DNA of 64,000 nt, from assembly GCF_011302915.1 (NCBI RefSeq), contig NZ_CP049872.1:2232001-2296000 (forward strand), in the 5' to 3' direction. Within the stretch, counting starts at the first letter, position 1. Each line of letters starts with the position of its first letter. Of this stretch, positions 1 to 10,324 are shown piece by piece. The notes below the pieces were generated by a model that made no database searches, had not been told where the DNA came from, and worked only from the letters and a program-made list of their open reading frames with translations. Position numbers and translations under genes: made by a program. This DNA comes from Thermomonas sp. HDW16 (GTDB lineage: Bacteria; Pseudomonadota; Gammaproteobacteria; Xanthomonadales; Xanthomonadaceae).

Positions 1-42
1 TGGGATAGGCAAACACACGCAAACCTGCCGAGGGGAGTTGCC

Positions 43-1413
43 ATGCACAAGCGCCGTTCCGCCGCCAACCCGCGTTGGCTGGCTGCCGCCATGCTGATGT
101 TCGCCTTCTGCGCTTATCCCACCGTCGTTGCAGCGCAGGATCAGCACGCGGACGACCAGGCCAGCGACGACGAAGAACCGACCGATGAACCCGCGGACGA
201 AGCCGACGATCAGGCGAATGAAGCCGACGACACGACCGACCAGGCCGATGACGATCACGGCATGGCGATGCACAACGATGAGGCCAAGCCTCAGGATCAG
301 GTCGATGTTGGCGACACGACCGATGATCAGGACGATCCGATCGAAGACGATGTCGCCGACGATGCCTGGGCCGGGGACTGGGATGAGGATGAAGACGAAC
401 AGGACGATGCCATCCCGGTCGACCATTCGCTGTTCGCCAAGGACGAGTACGTGTGGATGGTCGACGAAGAGGATGACCACGCAGAAGATTCCGTCGGCGG
501 CGGCATGCCAATGATCCGCACCAGCAAGCGCGTCGCCGGCAAGTCCGGCAAACCCAGCCACAAACCGCCGCGCAACCCCGGCGACGACGAGGACACCGTC
601 TATTCCTTCGGTGGCCTGCCGATCGCGGCCAGCTCGGTGCCGTGGCAGGCGCAGATCCTGTATCCCGCCGCGCCGCCGCAACCCGACGACAAGCGTCCTG
701 CCTGGCAGCGCCAGCACTACTGCGGCGGCGCCCTGATCGCCACGGAGTGGGTGTTGACCGCCGCCCACTGCATCGACCAGTACAAGGTCAACCTCGGCTT
801 CAAAGTCAGGATGGGAACCCGCGACATCTCCAAAGGCGATGGCGTGTTCTACAAGATCGATCGCATCGTGCGCCATTCGCAGTATGTGGACAGCAAAGAT
901 GTGAGTGTCTCCCCCAACATGTACGCTAACGACATCGCGCTGGTGCACATCGTCCCGGACGGAAAACCGGGCCCCGTCAACCCTCGCCTCGTGAGCCGGA
1001 TCGAACTCAACCGCACGCCGTTGTCGGCATCGACGCAGGTATCGGCCACCGGCTGGGGCGTGACCGGCAGCAGCGAAAGCGCCAACACCATGAACGCAGT
1101 GCTGTTGCGTGTCGACTTGAAGGCGATGCCGAATGCCGTTTGCCGGAACCGCGACGGCTATGGCCCGGGCTCGCAGAAGATCAAGGACGTCGTCTTCTGC
1201 GCGGCCAACCCGAAGCAATCCACCTGCCGCGGGGACAGCGGCGGCCCGGTGGTGCTCACCAACGGCAAGCCGCTGCTGGTCGGCCTCGTCAGTTGGGGCA
1301 AGAAGAAATGCGCGGGCGATGGCCGCCCGGGCGTCTACACGCGTATCGACCAGTACACGCAGTGGATCGATCAGGCGATGAAGCTGCCCCCGGATCGAAA
1401 CGAATTTCCCTGA
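43..1413 (+). CDS. Secreted S1-family (trypsin-fold) serine protease with acidic pro-region
   Basis: 456 aa. A hydrophobic signal peptide (about residues 10-31, ending VVAAQ) is followed by about 110 residues dominated by Asp and Glu, then a chymotrypsin-fold domain from about residue 185. The catalytic triad is visible: His242 in LTAAHC, Asp297 in NDIAL and Ser399 in CRGDSGGP. The residue six before the catalytic Ser, which sets primary specificity (189 in chymotrypsin numbering), is Ser393 rather than Asp, so a chymotrypsin-like rather than Arg/Lys preference is inferred. The usual IVGG activation motif is altered to VYSFGG. The start is supported by GAGGGGA 7 bases upstream. The acidic segment may be a pro-peptide or a metal-binding spacer. 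Fold and secretion are secure; the substrate is unknown. Confidence 0.9.
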   Translation: MHKRRSAANPRWLAAAMLMFAFCAYPTVVAAQDQHADDQASDDEEPTDEPADEADDQANEADDTTDQADDDHGMAMHNDEAKPQDQVDVGDTTDDQDDPIEDDVADDAWAGDWDEDEDEQDDAIPVDHSLFAKDEYVWMVDEEDDHAEDSVGGGMPMIRTSKRVAGKSGKPSHKPPRNPGDDEDTVYSFGGLPIAASSVPWQAQILYPAAPPQPDDKRPAWQRQHYCGGALIATEWVLTAAHCIDQYKVNLGFKVRMGTRDISKGDGVFYKIDRIVRHSQYVDSKDVSVSPNMYANDIALVHIVPDGKPGPVNPRLVSRIELNRTPLSASTQVSATGWGVTGSSESANTMNAVLLRVDLKAMPNAVCRNRDGYGPGSQKIKDVVFCAANPKQSTCRGDSGGPVVLTNGKPLLVGLVSWGKKKCAGDGRPGVYTRIDQYTQWIDQAMKLPPDRNEFP

Positions 1414-1436
1414 GGAAACGCCCGCCCGGAAATACG

Positions 1437-1460
1437 GAAGGCCGCCTCGTGGCGGCCTTC
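1437..1460. terminator. Hairpin between convergent genes
   Basis: A perfect 10-bp inverted repeat (GAAGGCCGCC / GGCGGCCTTC) with a TCGT loop lies between the stop codons of the protease and the convergent lipoprotein gene. Neither side has a long T run, so it is a plausible but not ideal bidirectional terminator. Confidence 0.6.
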
Positions 1461-1482
1461 CGCTTGTTGCGCTGCCCCGCGA

Positions 1483-1761
1483 TCAGTGGCTGGGGGCTTC
1501 GGCCGGTGCCGGTGCGTTGCCGATCTTGTCGCCGCCCGACTGCGGCGAATCCTCGTTGTCATCCTTGGACGCATCGGCCGGGGGCGTCTCCGTGGCAGGC
1601 GCGGCGGCGGCAGGTTCCGCGTTCGCCGGCGCGGCAGTAGCGGCCGGTTCGGCCGCAGCCGGCATCGCCTCGGCGGCAGGCGCGGCGGACTCGTGGGGTT
1701 TACAGGCGGACAAGGCGCCCGGCAGCAGGATTGCAACCAACGCGAACTTGAAGAGTTTCAT
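1483..1761 (-). CDS. Small Ala/Pro-rich lipoprotein, hypothetical
   Basis: 92 aa. The N-terminus MKLFKFALVAILLPGALSAC is a lipoprotein signal with lipobox LSAC, so Cys20 should be lipidated. The rest is low-complexity Ala/Pro/Glu, ending in an acidic and then a Pro-rich tail. The open frame extends further upstream, but the start at 1761 is preferred because it gives the signal peptide and is preceded by AGGGGAA. No family is recognised, and a periplasmic or outer-membrane location is inferred from the lipobox only. It converges on the upstream protease across a hairpin. Confidence 0.75.
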   Translation of the reverse strand: MKLFKFALVAILLPGALSACKPHESAAPAAEAMPAAAEPAATAAPANAEPAAAAPATETPPADASKDDNEDSPQSGGDKIGNAPAPAEAPSH

Positions 1762-1907
1762 GACGGTTCCCCTAGAAAGGTGATGACTCGGACTTGCACG
1801 TTCCCCTGTTTCGGCGAACCCATCGAATGTGCGCCGCGTCACATTCTTGCACCCGCCTGCATCGGTCACAACATCCCGCCCTGATCCGTTCCGGGGCCCT
1901 GGCTCGC

Positions 1908-3872
1908 TCATGGGTCGAAACCTAGCCTGGCAAGCAGCGCCGCCATGCGTGCGTCCTTGCGCAAGGGATCCAGGAAAGGGTCGTTGCGCGCATAGATCAG
2001 GCCGGAGTCGCCCAGCTCGCGCGCCTTGAGCAGGCGCGTCATGGCGGTTTCCAACTCCCCCCACTGCGCCAGCACCTGCGCCTGTTGGTAGAGCACGCTG
2101 TCGCCCAGCTCGGCCACCAACTTGTCCATCGCCGCACGCGCCGCAGTGTGATCGCCACCCCGATGTTCGACGATGGCAAGGCCGGCCAAGCGGAAATCGG
2201 CCACCGGCTCGGCGAGGTACTCGTCGCGCGCCCGTGCCAGCTGGCCCAGGTGGACCAGCGCATCGGCGATCTGCGCATGCGCACGCGGCATCTGCGGGTT
2301 CATCTGCAACGCCCGACGCATCGGCGGGATCGAGGCCTCGAAACGCCTCGCCGCGTATTCGACGGTGCCCGCGCCACGGTAGATCAGCGCGTTCAGCACA
2401 TCCCGCGACAATGCCCGCTGCATCGCCTCGGCAGCTTCCCGTTCGCGCCCGGTGCGTGCGCAGTACTGCGCCCAGCGCGCCTGCACATTGGCCTCGCCCT
2501 GCCCTAGCTGGCTGGATTTTTCGAACGGCTCGCGTGCCGCGCGCGCATCCAGCCGGCCCTGGAACTGCACGAAGCCCAGGATGGAATAAGCGTTGGCATA
2601 CTTCGGCGCCAGCGCCACGGCATGCTTCGCCGCAGCGATCGCTTGGTCATACATGGCGGTGCGCTGGGCAACCTCGCCATATTGATTCGCCAGCGTGGTC
2701 AATGCCGCCGAGCGCGAGACGTGCGCCGCCGCATAACGGGGATCCAGTTCGATCGCCTTGTCGAACAAGGCAAGCGACTGCCGTTCCGATGCCTCGTCGT
2801 TGCCGTTCTCGTACAGCGCGCTTCCGCGCAGGTAGGCGTCGAATGCGGCAACATCCGTCGTGCCCCCGGACGCGGCACGCTGCTCCTGCGCCGTGCCCGG
2901 ATCGGCGACTTGTGCGGCCAGCGCGGTGGCCACGGTGGTCGCGATTTCGCCCTGGACAGCGAACACGTCGTCGATGCGACGCTCGAACGTATGCGTCCAG
3001 CGACTGAAACCGGTGTTCCCGTCGATCAGATCGGCCACCACCCGCACTTCGTCGCCAGCCCAACGCACACTGCCGTCGAGCAGGAAGGCCACACCCAATT
3101 GGCTGGCGATGCGCACCGCACTTTCATCGCTGTCGCGGAATTTGCCCGACGACGTCTTCGCCATCACTTTCAGTTTCCGGTTACGCGCCAACGTGGCGCG
3201 CAATTCTTCCGATAGCCCGTCGGAGAAATAGGCCTTGCCCGGATCGCCACTGAGATTGTCGAACGGCAGCACCGCCACGCTGCCTTCGTCGGCGGATGGT
3301 GCAAAAGCACCGAACCAGCCACGTTGCCATCCCAGCGCGCCTGCCCCTGCAGCCGCCGCCAGCACGCCGCCACCGATCAGCAGCTGGCGGCGCCGTACAT
3401 CATGGCCCGGCGCTTTCGCGCGCATCGGCGGACGCGGCACGGCCTCGCGCCCGGCCAGCGGCAATACCGCGCGCAACACCGCCTGCAGGGAATCGTCATC
3501 GATATGGCCATGGTCGAACACCAGCGGGATCGCCTGGTACTGGCGGAAACCCAGCGGTGGTTCGGTGCCGTCCAGCGACAGCGGCACCAGCTTCTTCATG
3601 TCACGGCCGTGCGCGGACTCGTCCAGCACCCAGTCCGAAGTCACCGAGTGCTCGGACCACGCCACGATCACTGCGTCGCTGGCCTGCAGAGCGGTCTCGA
3701 TGGCCTTGGCGAAAGCCGCGCCGCCTTCGATCTGGTCGTCCCACCAGACCTGCAGGCCGGCGGCTTCCAGTGCCTCGACCAGCACGCGCACGCGCTCGCG
3801 ATCCGCACGCGAATAGCTCAGGAACACGCTCGGCTGCGTTGGTGCCTGTGGCTCTGCTGGCCCGCTGGACAT
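1908..3872 (-). CDS. TIR domain-TM-TolB_N/FlgO-like-TPR protein
   Basis: 654 aa. Residues about 14-130 form a TIR domain (VFLSYSRADRERV, then WVLDES with Glu85 near the position of the catalytic Glu of NADase TIRs). One membrane segment follows at about 160-180. About 195-320 is a module starting SVAVLPFDNLSGD, as seen downstream of regulatory domains in TPR-containing adenylate cyclase-like proteins. The rest is TPR-like helical repeats. The TIR part is therefore cytoplasmic and the remainder probably periplasmic. It follows purA by 116 bases with a hairpin between. Role unknown: a TIR-linked signalling or defence function is possible, but Xanthomonadaceae carry many such proteins. Domain calls are firm; NADase activity is not shown. 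Confidence 0.8.
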   Translation of the reverse strand: MSSGPAEPQAPTQPSVFLSYSRADRERVRVLVEALEAAGLQVWWDDQIEGGAAFAKAIETALQASDAVIVAWSEHSVTSDWVLDESAHGRDMKKLVPLSLDGTEPPLGFRQYQAIPLVFDHGHIDDDSLQAVLRAVLPLAGREAVPRPPMRAKAPGHDVRRRQLLIGGGVLAAAAGAGALGWQRGWFGAFAPSADEGSVAVLPFDNLSGDPGKAYFSDGLSEELRATLARNRKLKVMAKTSSGKFRDSDESAVRIASQLGVAFLLDGSVRWAGDEVRVVADLIDGNTGFSRWTHTFERRIDDVFAVQGEIATTVATALAAQVADPGTAQEQRAASGGTTDVAAFDAYLRGSALYENGNDEASERQSLALFDKAIELDPRYAAAHVSRSAALTTLANQYGEVAQRTAMYDQAIAAAKHAVALAPKYANAYSILGFVQFQGRLDARAAREPFEKSSQLGQGEANVQARWAQYCARTGREREAAEAMQRALSRDVLNALIYRGAGTVEYAARRFEASIPPMRRALQMNPQMPRAHAQIADALVHLGQLARARDEYLAEPVADFRLAGLAIVEHRGGDHTAARAAMDKLVAELGDSVLYQQAQVLAQWGELETAMTRLLKARELGDSGLIYARNDPFLDPLRKDARMAALLARLGFDP

Positions 3873-3946
3873 GGTCTTCGCCGCCGTCCCTTGGAGCGTT
3901 CAGCTTACCTCGCCAACGCAGCCAGGCGCTGCGAGCGGACGGCACA

Positions 3947-3978
3947 CGAGCCGTGGGGCATCGAGGCCCCACGGCTCG
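3947..3978 (-). terminator. Hairpin after purA
   Basis: A 13-bp perfect inverted repeat (CGAGCCGTGGGGC and its complement) with a 6-base loop lies just downstream of the purA stop and upstream of the TIR gene. It lacks a T tract, so it may only attenuate readthrough or protect the mRNA end. Confidence 0.5.
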
Positions 3979-3988
3979 AGGGGATCGA

Positions 3989-5552
<1,564 letters not shown>

Positions 5553-5555
5553 GGC

Positions 5556-6419
5556 TCAGCGGTCGCTGCGCATGTACTGCAGGAACGGGTCGTTGCGCTC
5601 CAGCACGATCACGCTGTCGCCGCCGGCGAAGGACTTGCGGTAGGCCTCCAGGCTGCGCTGGAAGGCGTAGAAGCCCGGGTCGCGATTGGCCGCTTCGGCG
5701 TACAGGCGGGCGGCTTCGGCATCGCCTTCACCGCGCAGTTTCTGCGCGTCGCGCTCGGCCTCGGCGGCGATCACCGCGCGCTGGCGGTCGGCTTCGGACT
5801 GGATCTTCTGCGACAGCTCCTCGCCTTCCGCGCGCAGCAGGCTGGCCACCTGCTTGCGTTGCGCGCTCATGCGCCGGTACACCTGCCCGATCACCTCGCC
5901 GCCGGTCGGCAGGTCGATGCGCTTGATGCGGATGTCGGAAATTTTCACGCCCAGCACGGCAGCGCCCTTGTTGATCGAGGCCAGCTGCGCCTGCAGCACC
6001 TTGTCGCGGTCGCCGGAGACGACTTCCTGCAAGGTGTGCGCATTGATTTCGTTGCGCAGTGCGTCCTTGATGATCGGTGCCAGTCGCTGCGTGGCGATCG
6101 ATTCGTCGCCGCCTGTGGCGCGATAGAAATCGCGCACGTTCTCGATCTTGCCAATGGCGAAGAAGTCGACGCTGACGTCCTTTTTCTCCGAGGTCAGGTA
6201 GCGCTCCGGTTCCGCGGCCAGGATCTGCAGGCGGCGGTCGAACACGCGTGCGGTCTCGATCAGCGGCAGCTTGAAATGCAGGCCGGGGCCGATATCGGTG
6301 CGCACCACCTTGCCCAGGTTGAGCACGATCGCACCCTGGCCTTCGCTGACCACGAACACCGAGCCCAGCAACAGCAACAACGCGGCGACGATGGCCGGCA
6401 CCCATGCGGGGAATTTCAT
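5556..6419 (-). CDS. hflC: HflC, SPFH-domain regulator of the FtsH protease
   Basis: 287 aa. An N-terminal membrane anchor (about residues 7-25) is followed by the periplasmic SPFH/band-7 domain (QGAIVLNLGKVV...), then a coiled coil rich in Glu, Ala and Arg (EAERDAQKLRGEGDAEAARLYAEA). With HflK it forms the large periplasmic assembly that surrounds FtsH and modulates membrane-protein degradation. ftsH itself is in this window at 13.7-15.6 kb. The start overlaps the hflK stop (ATGA), indicating coupled translation and equal stoichiometry. Confidence 0.96.
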   Translation of the reverse strand: MKFPAWVPAIVAALLLLLGSVFVVSEGQGAIVLNLGKVVRTDIGPGLHFKLPLIETARVFDRRLQILAAEPERYLTSEKKDVSVDFFAIGKIENVRDFYRATGGDESIATQRLAPIIKDALRNEINAHTLQEVVSGDRDKVLQAQLASINKGAAVLGVKISDIRIKRIDLPTGGEVIGQVYRRMSAQRKQVASLLRAEGEELSQKIQSEADRQRAVIAAEAERDAQKLRGEGDAEAARLYAEAANRDPGFYAFQRSLEAYRKSFAGGDSVIVLERNDPFLQYMRSDR

Positions 6420-7549
6420 CGTACGTTCTCCTCACGGCCCGCACTGCGGCCCTGGCGGCCCGAGCGCGCCGGATCGGCGGTGGCTTCCACGGTCGACGAC
6501 ACAAGATCCGGCAGGATCGCCTGCGTCGGCACCGCCGGTTGGGTGGTGGTCGCGCCCTGCATCGGCACGTAGATCAGCTGGCGACCGTCGCCGCCGATCA
6601 CCTTGCGGCTGTTGTTCGCCAGCACCTGCTGCACGGTTTCCAGCCACAGGCGCTTGCGGGTGACTTCGGGGGCGGCCTTGTACTGTTCGACCAGCAGGGT
6701 GAAGCGCTGCGCATCACCGGTGGCACGGGCGATCGCGGCGGTCTTGTAGCCTTCCGCTTCGGTACGCACGCGTGCGGCCTGGCCGCGCGCCTCGGGCACG
6801 ATCTTGCTGGCGTAGGCCTCGGCCTCGTTCTTGGCGCGGTCCTTGTCCTGCTGCGCGCTGTTGACGTCATCGAACGCCGGCTTCACTTCTTCCGGCGGAC
6901 GCGCGTTCGGCAGGTTGAGTTCGGTGACCACCAGGCCGGTGCGGTAGGCCTGCAACGCTTCCTGCAAGCGCTGCTTGGACGAGACCGACAGCGCGCTGCG
7001 CGCGCTCAGCACGGTGTCGAGGTCGGAACGGCCGACCTGTTCGCGCACCGCGCTCAGGGTCGCTTCCTTCAGCACGTCGTCGGCGTTGCGGGTGCCGAAC
7101 AGGTACAGCTGCGCATCGCCGATGCGGTACTGCACGTTGATTTCCACGCTGACGATGTTCTCGTCGCGGGTCAGCACCGGCACGGTTTCACTGTAGGTCT
7201 TGATCTGGGTGGCGTTGACCTTGATCACCCGCTCCAGCGGCCACGGCAATTTCACATGCGGGCCGGGCTGCATCACCCGGTCGAACTGGCCGAAGCGCAG
7301 CACCACGCCACGTTGCTGTTCGGTCACCAGCACGAAGCAGTTGAACGCCAGCCACAGGCCCAGCACGATCCAGATCCAGCGCAACGGACTGCCGTCGCCG
7401 AAGCCGCCACCGAAGCTGGGCAACTTCTCGAACAGGCCGCCAAGTCCGCCGCCGCCACGGCGATTACCGCCATTCGAAGAGCCACCGGGCTTGTTCCAGG
7501 CCATCCAGCTCGCTTTTGGCCCGCGCGGGCCGCTATTTGAAGTCGTCAT
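6416..7549 (-). CDS. hflK: HflK, SPFH-domain regulator of the FtsH protease
   Basis: 377 aa. A Gly/Asn/Ser-rich cytoplasmic N-terminus (about residues 1-55) precedes one membrane segment (about 60-80, WIWIVLGLWLAFNCFVLV). The band-7 domain and a long charged coiled coil follow, and the C-terminal tail is variable. It is the partner of HflC in the HflKC-FtsH complex. It overlaps both hflX (upstream) and hflC (downstream) by four bases (ATGA), so the three are one translationally coupled unit. Confidence 0.96.
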   Translation of the reverse strand: MTTSNSGPRGPKASWMAWNKPGGSSNGGNRRGGGGLGGLFEKLPSFGGGFGDGSPLRWIWIVLGLWLAFNCFVLVTEQQRGVVLRFGQFDRVMQPGPHVKLPWPLERVIKVNATQIKTYSETVPVLTRDENIVSVEINVQYRIGDAQLYLFGTRNADDVLKEATLSAVREQVGRSDLDTVLSARSALSVSSKQRLQEALQAYRTGLVVTELNLPNARPPEEVKPAFDDVNSAQQDKDRAKNEAEAYASKIVPEARGQAARVRTEAEGYKTAAIARATGDAQRFTLLVEQYKAAPEVTRKRLWLETVQQVLANNSRKVIGGDGRQLIYVPMQGATTTQPAVPTQAILPDLVSSTVEATADPARSGRQGRSAGREENVR

Positions 7550-8874
7550 GCGTCGGATTCTACGGGAAGCTCGGTTTCAGGCACCGGCAACAGGGGGCGC
7601 AAGGGTGCGCCATCGGCCTGTGCGGCCAGACGCGCGGCATCCACCGCCGGCAGGTCGACCCGCAGGCGCCAGCCGTCGGCATCGTGTTCTTCGTGTTGCA
7701 CGGCATCCAATGCATGCAGGCGCGCGCGCAGGCGGCCGGCATCGGTGGGCAGGACAATCTCGCCGACCACGCGGCGCAGGCCCAGCTTTTCGCCCAGCGC
7801 TTCGCGCAACAGGTCGATGCCGAGGCCATCGCGCGCCGACAGCCACACCGCATGGCCATCCTCGCCACGCTGGTCGATGCGCGGCACAGCACCTTCGATG
7901 CGGTCGATCTTGTTGAACACCAGCAGCTGCGGGATATCGCCGGCACCGATCTCGCGCAGCACTTCGTCGACCTGGGCCATGCGCTCGTCGCGCAACGGAT
8001 CGTCGGCGTCGATCACGTGCAGCAGCAGGTCGGCCTCGCGCGCTTCGCTCAGGGTGGAACGGAACGCAGCGACCAGTTCATGCGGCAGGTCGCGTACGAA
8101 ACCGACGGTATCGGCCAATACCACGCCGCCACCGGCAAGTTCGATGCGGCGGACAGTGGGGTCCAGGGTCGCGAACAGCTGATCGGCGGCATAGGCATCC
8201 GCACCGGTCAGCGTGTTGAACAAAGTGGACTTGCCGGCATTGGTATAGCCCACCAGGGCGACGCGCGGCAGCTCGCTGCGGACTCGCGCGCGGCGCATCT
8301 GGGTGTGCTGCACTTCGACCTTCTCCAGCCGCTTCTGCAGCATGTCGACGCGCTTCTGCAGCAGGCGGCGGTCGGTTTCCAGCTGGGTTTCGCCGGGGCC
8401 GCGCAGGCCGATGGAACCGCCGCGCTGGCGCTCAAGGTGGGTCCAGCCGCGCACCAGCCGGGTGGCCACGTGCTTGAGCTGGGCCAGTTCGACCTGCAGC
8501 TTGCCTTCGGCGCTGCGTGCGCGCTGCGAGAAGATATCCAGGATCAGGCCAGTGCGATCCACCACCCGGCGCTCCAGCGCGCGCTCCAGGTTGCGTTCCT
8601 GTACCGGGCTGAGCGGATGGTTGACCAGTACTAGGTCGGCGCCGGTGGCCTCGCAAGCCGCCTTCACCTCTTCCAGCTTGCCGCTGCCGATCAGGGTGGA
8701 CGGATTGGGCTTGTCGATCTTCGCGGTCAGCACCGCGGCCACGCTGGCACCGGCGGAACGGGCAAGTTCGCCGAATTCCTCCAACACGCCCTCGCCCGGC
8801 GGGCCGCCGGCGTGGGGTTGGATGAGCAGCGCGTGTTCGCCCCGGCGGGAGCGTTCGAACAATTGGGTTGGCAT
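7546..8874 (-). CDS. hflX: GTPase HflX
   Basis: 442 aa. The N-terminal HflX domain contains a conserved Gly-rich patch (GGSIGLRGPGETQLETDRR). The Obg-like G domain has G1 GYTNAGKST, G3 DTVGF and G4 NKID. HflX binds the 50S subunit and splits or rescues stalled ribosomes, notably after heat stress. It lies directly downstream of hfq, the classical gammaproteobacterial order, and overlaps hflK by ATGA. All G motifs are intact. Confidence 0.97.
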   Translation of the reverse strand: MPTQLFERSRRGEHALLIQPHAGGPPGEGVLEEFGELARSAGASVAAVLTAKIDKPNPSTLIGSGKLEEVKAACEATGADLVLVNHPLSPVQERNLERALERRVVDRTGLILDIFSQRARSAEGKLQVELAQLKHVATRLVRGWTHLERQRGGSIGLRGPGETQLETDRRLLQKRVDMLQKRLEKVEVQHTQMRRARVRSELPRVALVGYTNAGKSTLFNTLTGADAYAADQLFATLDPTVRRIELAGGGVVLADTVGFVRDLPHELVAAFRSTLSEAREADLLLHVIDADDPLRDERMAQVDEVLREIGAGDIPQLLVFNKIDRIEGAVPRIDQRGEDGHAVWLSARDGLGIDLLREALGEKLGLRRVVGEIVLPTDAGRLRARLHALDAVQHEEHDADGWRLRVDLPAVDAARLAAQADGAPLRPLLPVPETELPVESDA

Positions 8875-8910
8875 TGCAGTTCAGATGCGGGCGGCGGATA
8901 CCGATTGCAA

Positions 8911-8927
8911 GCCCGGAATGACCGGGC
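8911..8927 (-). terminator. Short hairpin between hfq and hflX
   Basis: A 6-bp stem GCCCGG/CCGGGC with a 5-base loop lies in the 72-base hfq-hflX gap. There is no T run, so it is more likely a processing or attenuation structure than a full terminator. Confidence 0.3.
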
Positions 8928-8946
8928 GGCCCGCGTCAGGAGCCGA

Positions 8947-9204
8947 TCAGGCCTCGTCAGCGGCTTCGTCGTCCGCGTCGGTGCCGGTCGGGCCCACGCG
9001 CACGTTACGCGCCGGCACCACGGTGGAGATCGCGTGCTTGTAGACCATCTGGCTGACCGTGTTGCGCAACAGGATCACGAACTGGTCGAAGGATTCGACC
9101 GTGCCCTGCAGCTTGATGCCGTTGACCAGGTAGATCGAGACCGGCACGCGTTCGCGCCGCAATGCGTTCAGGAATGGATCCTGCAAAGACTGCCCCTTGG
9201 ACAT
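8947..9204 (-). CDS. hfq: RNA chaperone Hfq
   Basis: 85 aa. The Sm1 motif ([25 protein letters not shown]) and Sm2 motif (YKHAIST) are intact, and a short acidic tail [10 protein letters not shown] follows. Hfq is a hexameric ring that pairs small RNAs with mRNAs. The open frame continues 23 codons upstream, but the start [13 protein letters not shown] at 9204 matches the family N-terminus and is preceded by GGGGAA 7 bases away. Position between miaA and hflX is the conserved order. Confidence 0.97.
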   Translation of the reverse strand: MSKGQSLQDPFLNALRRERVPVSIYLVNGIKLQGTVESFDQFVILLRNTVSQMVYKHAISTVVPARNVRVGPTGTDADDEAADEA

Positions 9205-9342
9205 ATGTTTCCCCACTGCTGCCGCTTCGATGAAGCATGTTGTTGTTTTGTATTCGTGGGCCAGATGCCGCATGGCATTCCCCCGGCCCCGCGCCCGCCC
9301 CGTTTCGGGGGGCGCAGGCCGATGGTAACGCAGCCGATCCGG

Positions 9343-10305
9343 TTACGCGCGACCGTTGCCGAGGAAACCGGCCACCGCCGCATCCAGTTGCGTGCGCTGG
9401 GTCACGGGATCGAACCACTGCGCGTCCAGTTCGCCGCGCAACCAGGTGAACTGGCGCTTGGCCAGCTGGCGGGTGGCGGCGATGGCGCGTTCGCGGAACG
9501 TGGCGGCATCGCTGGCGTCATCCAGGTATTCCCAGGCCTGCCGATAACCGACTGCGCGTATCGCGGGAAGATCGAGCGGATGCGGGTGCGCGGCCAGCGC
9601 CGGCAAGGCGCGCAACGCACGAACCTCATCGAGGAACCCCGCTTCCAGCATCGCGTCGAAACGCTGCTCGATGCGTTCGTGCAACACCGCGCGATCCGGT
9701 GGCGACAACACGAGCTTCAACACCTTCAACGGGAATCGCGTGCGTTTCGCTTCGCGCTGCCAATCGCTGATCGGCTTGCCGCTCAGCCGATACACCTCCA
9801 GCGCGCGCTGGATACGCTGCGCATCAGTGGCGTGGATGCGCGCCGCGGCCGCGGGATCGACCTGCGCAAGTTGCGCGTGCAGAGCCACCCAACCGCGCTC
9901 GTCCGCCTCGGTGGCGATCACCGCACGCATCGCTTCATCCGCTTCGGGCATGTCCGCCAGCCCTTCCAGCAGCGCGCGAAAATACAGGCCGGTGCCACCA
10001 GCCAGGATCGGCAGCTTGCCGTTCGCCACGATGCCGTCGATGGCGCGTTTCGCATCCGCCGCAAACTCCGCCGCCGAATACGGCTGCCACGGCTCACGCA
10101 CGTCGATCAGGTGGTGCTGTGCCTGCGCCAGCTCCTCGCGCGTGGGCTTGGCCGCACCGATGTCCAGGCCACGATAGACCAGCGCGGAATCGACACTGAC
10201 GATTTCGGCATCCAGCCGCTGCGCGAGCTCCAGCGCATACGCGCTCTTGCCCGAGGCAGTCGGCCCCAGCAGCGCGATGGCGCGCGGGCGCGTGTCGCCG
10301 CTCAT
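9343..10305 (-). CDS. miaA: tRNA dimethylallyltransferase
   Basis: 320 aa. It transfers the dimethylallyl group to A37 of tRNAs that read UNN codons. The P-loop GPTASGKS is at residues 14-21, followed by the conserved [16 protein letters not shown] (substrate tRNA and Asp general base), [14 protein letters not shown] and [13 protein letters not shown]. The start at 10305 ([17 protein letters not shown]) is chosen because 31 further in-frame upstream codons are not conserved. It heads the miaA-hfq-hflX cluster on the minus strand. Confidence 0.97.
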   Translation of the reverse strand: MSGDTRPRAIALLGPTASGKSAYALELAQRLDAEIVSVDSALVYRGLDIGAAKPTREELAQAQHHLIDVREPWQPYSAAEFAADAKRAIDGIVANGKLPILAGGTGLYFRALLEGLADMPEADEAMRAVIATEADERGWVALHAQLAQVDPAAAARIHATDAQRIQRALEVYRLSGKPISDWQREAKRTRFPLKVLKLVLSPPDRAVLHERIEQRFDAMLEAGFLDEVRALRALPALAAHPHPLDLPAIRAVGYRQAWEYLDDASDAATFRERAIAATRQLAKRQFTWLRGELDAQWFDPVTQRTQLDAAVAGFLGNGRA

Positions 10306-10324
10306 CACCGTGCGCGCATCCGGA

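Noticed and set aside
9275..9342. GC-rich stretch between miaA and hfq as an RNA gene
   Set aside because: Only short imperfect pairing (GCCCCG/CGGGG) is visible; no promoter or conserved RNA fold could be supported.
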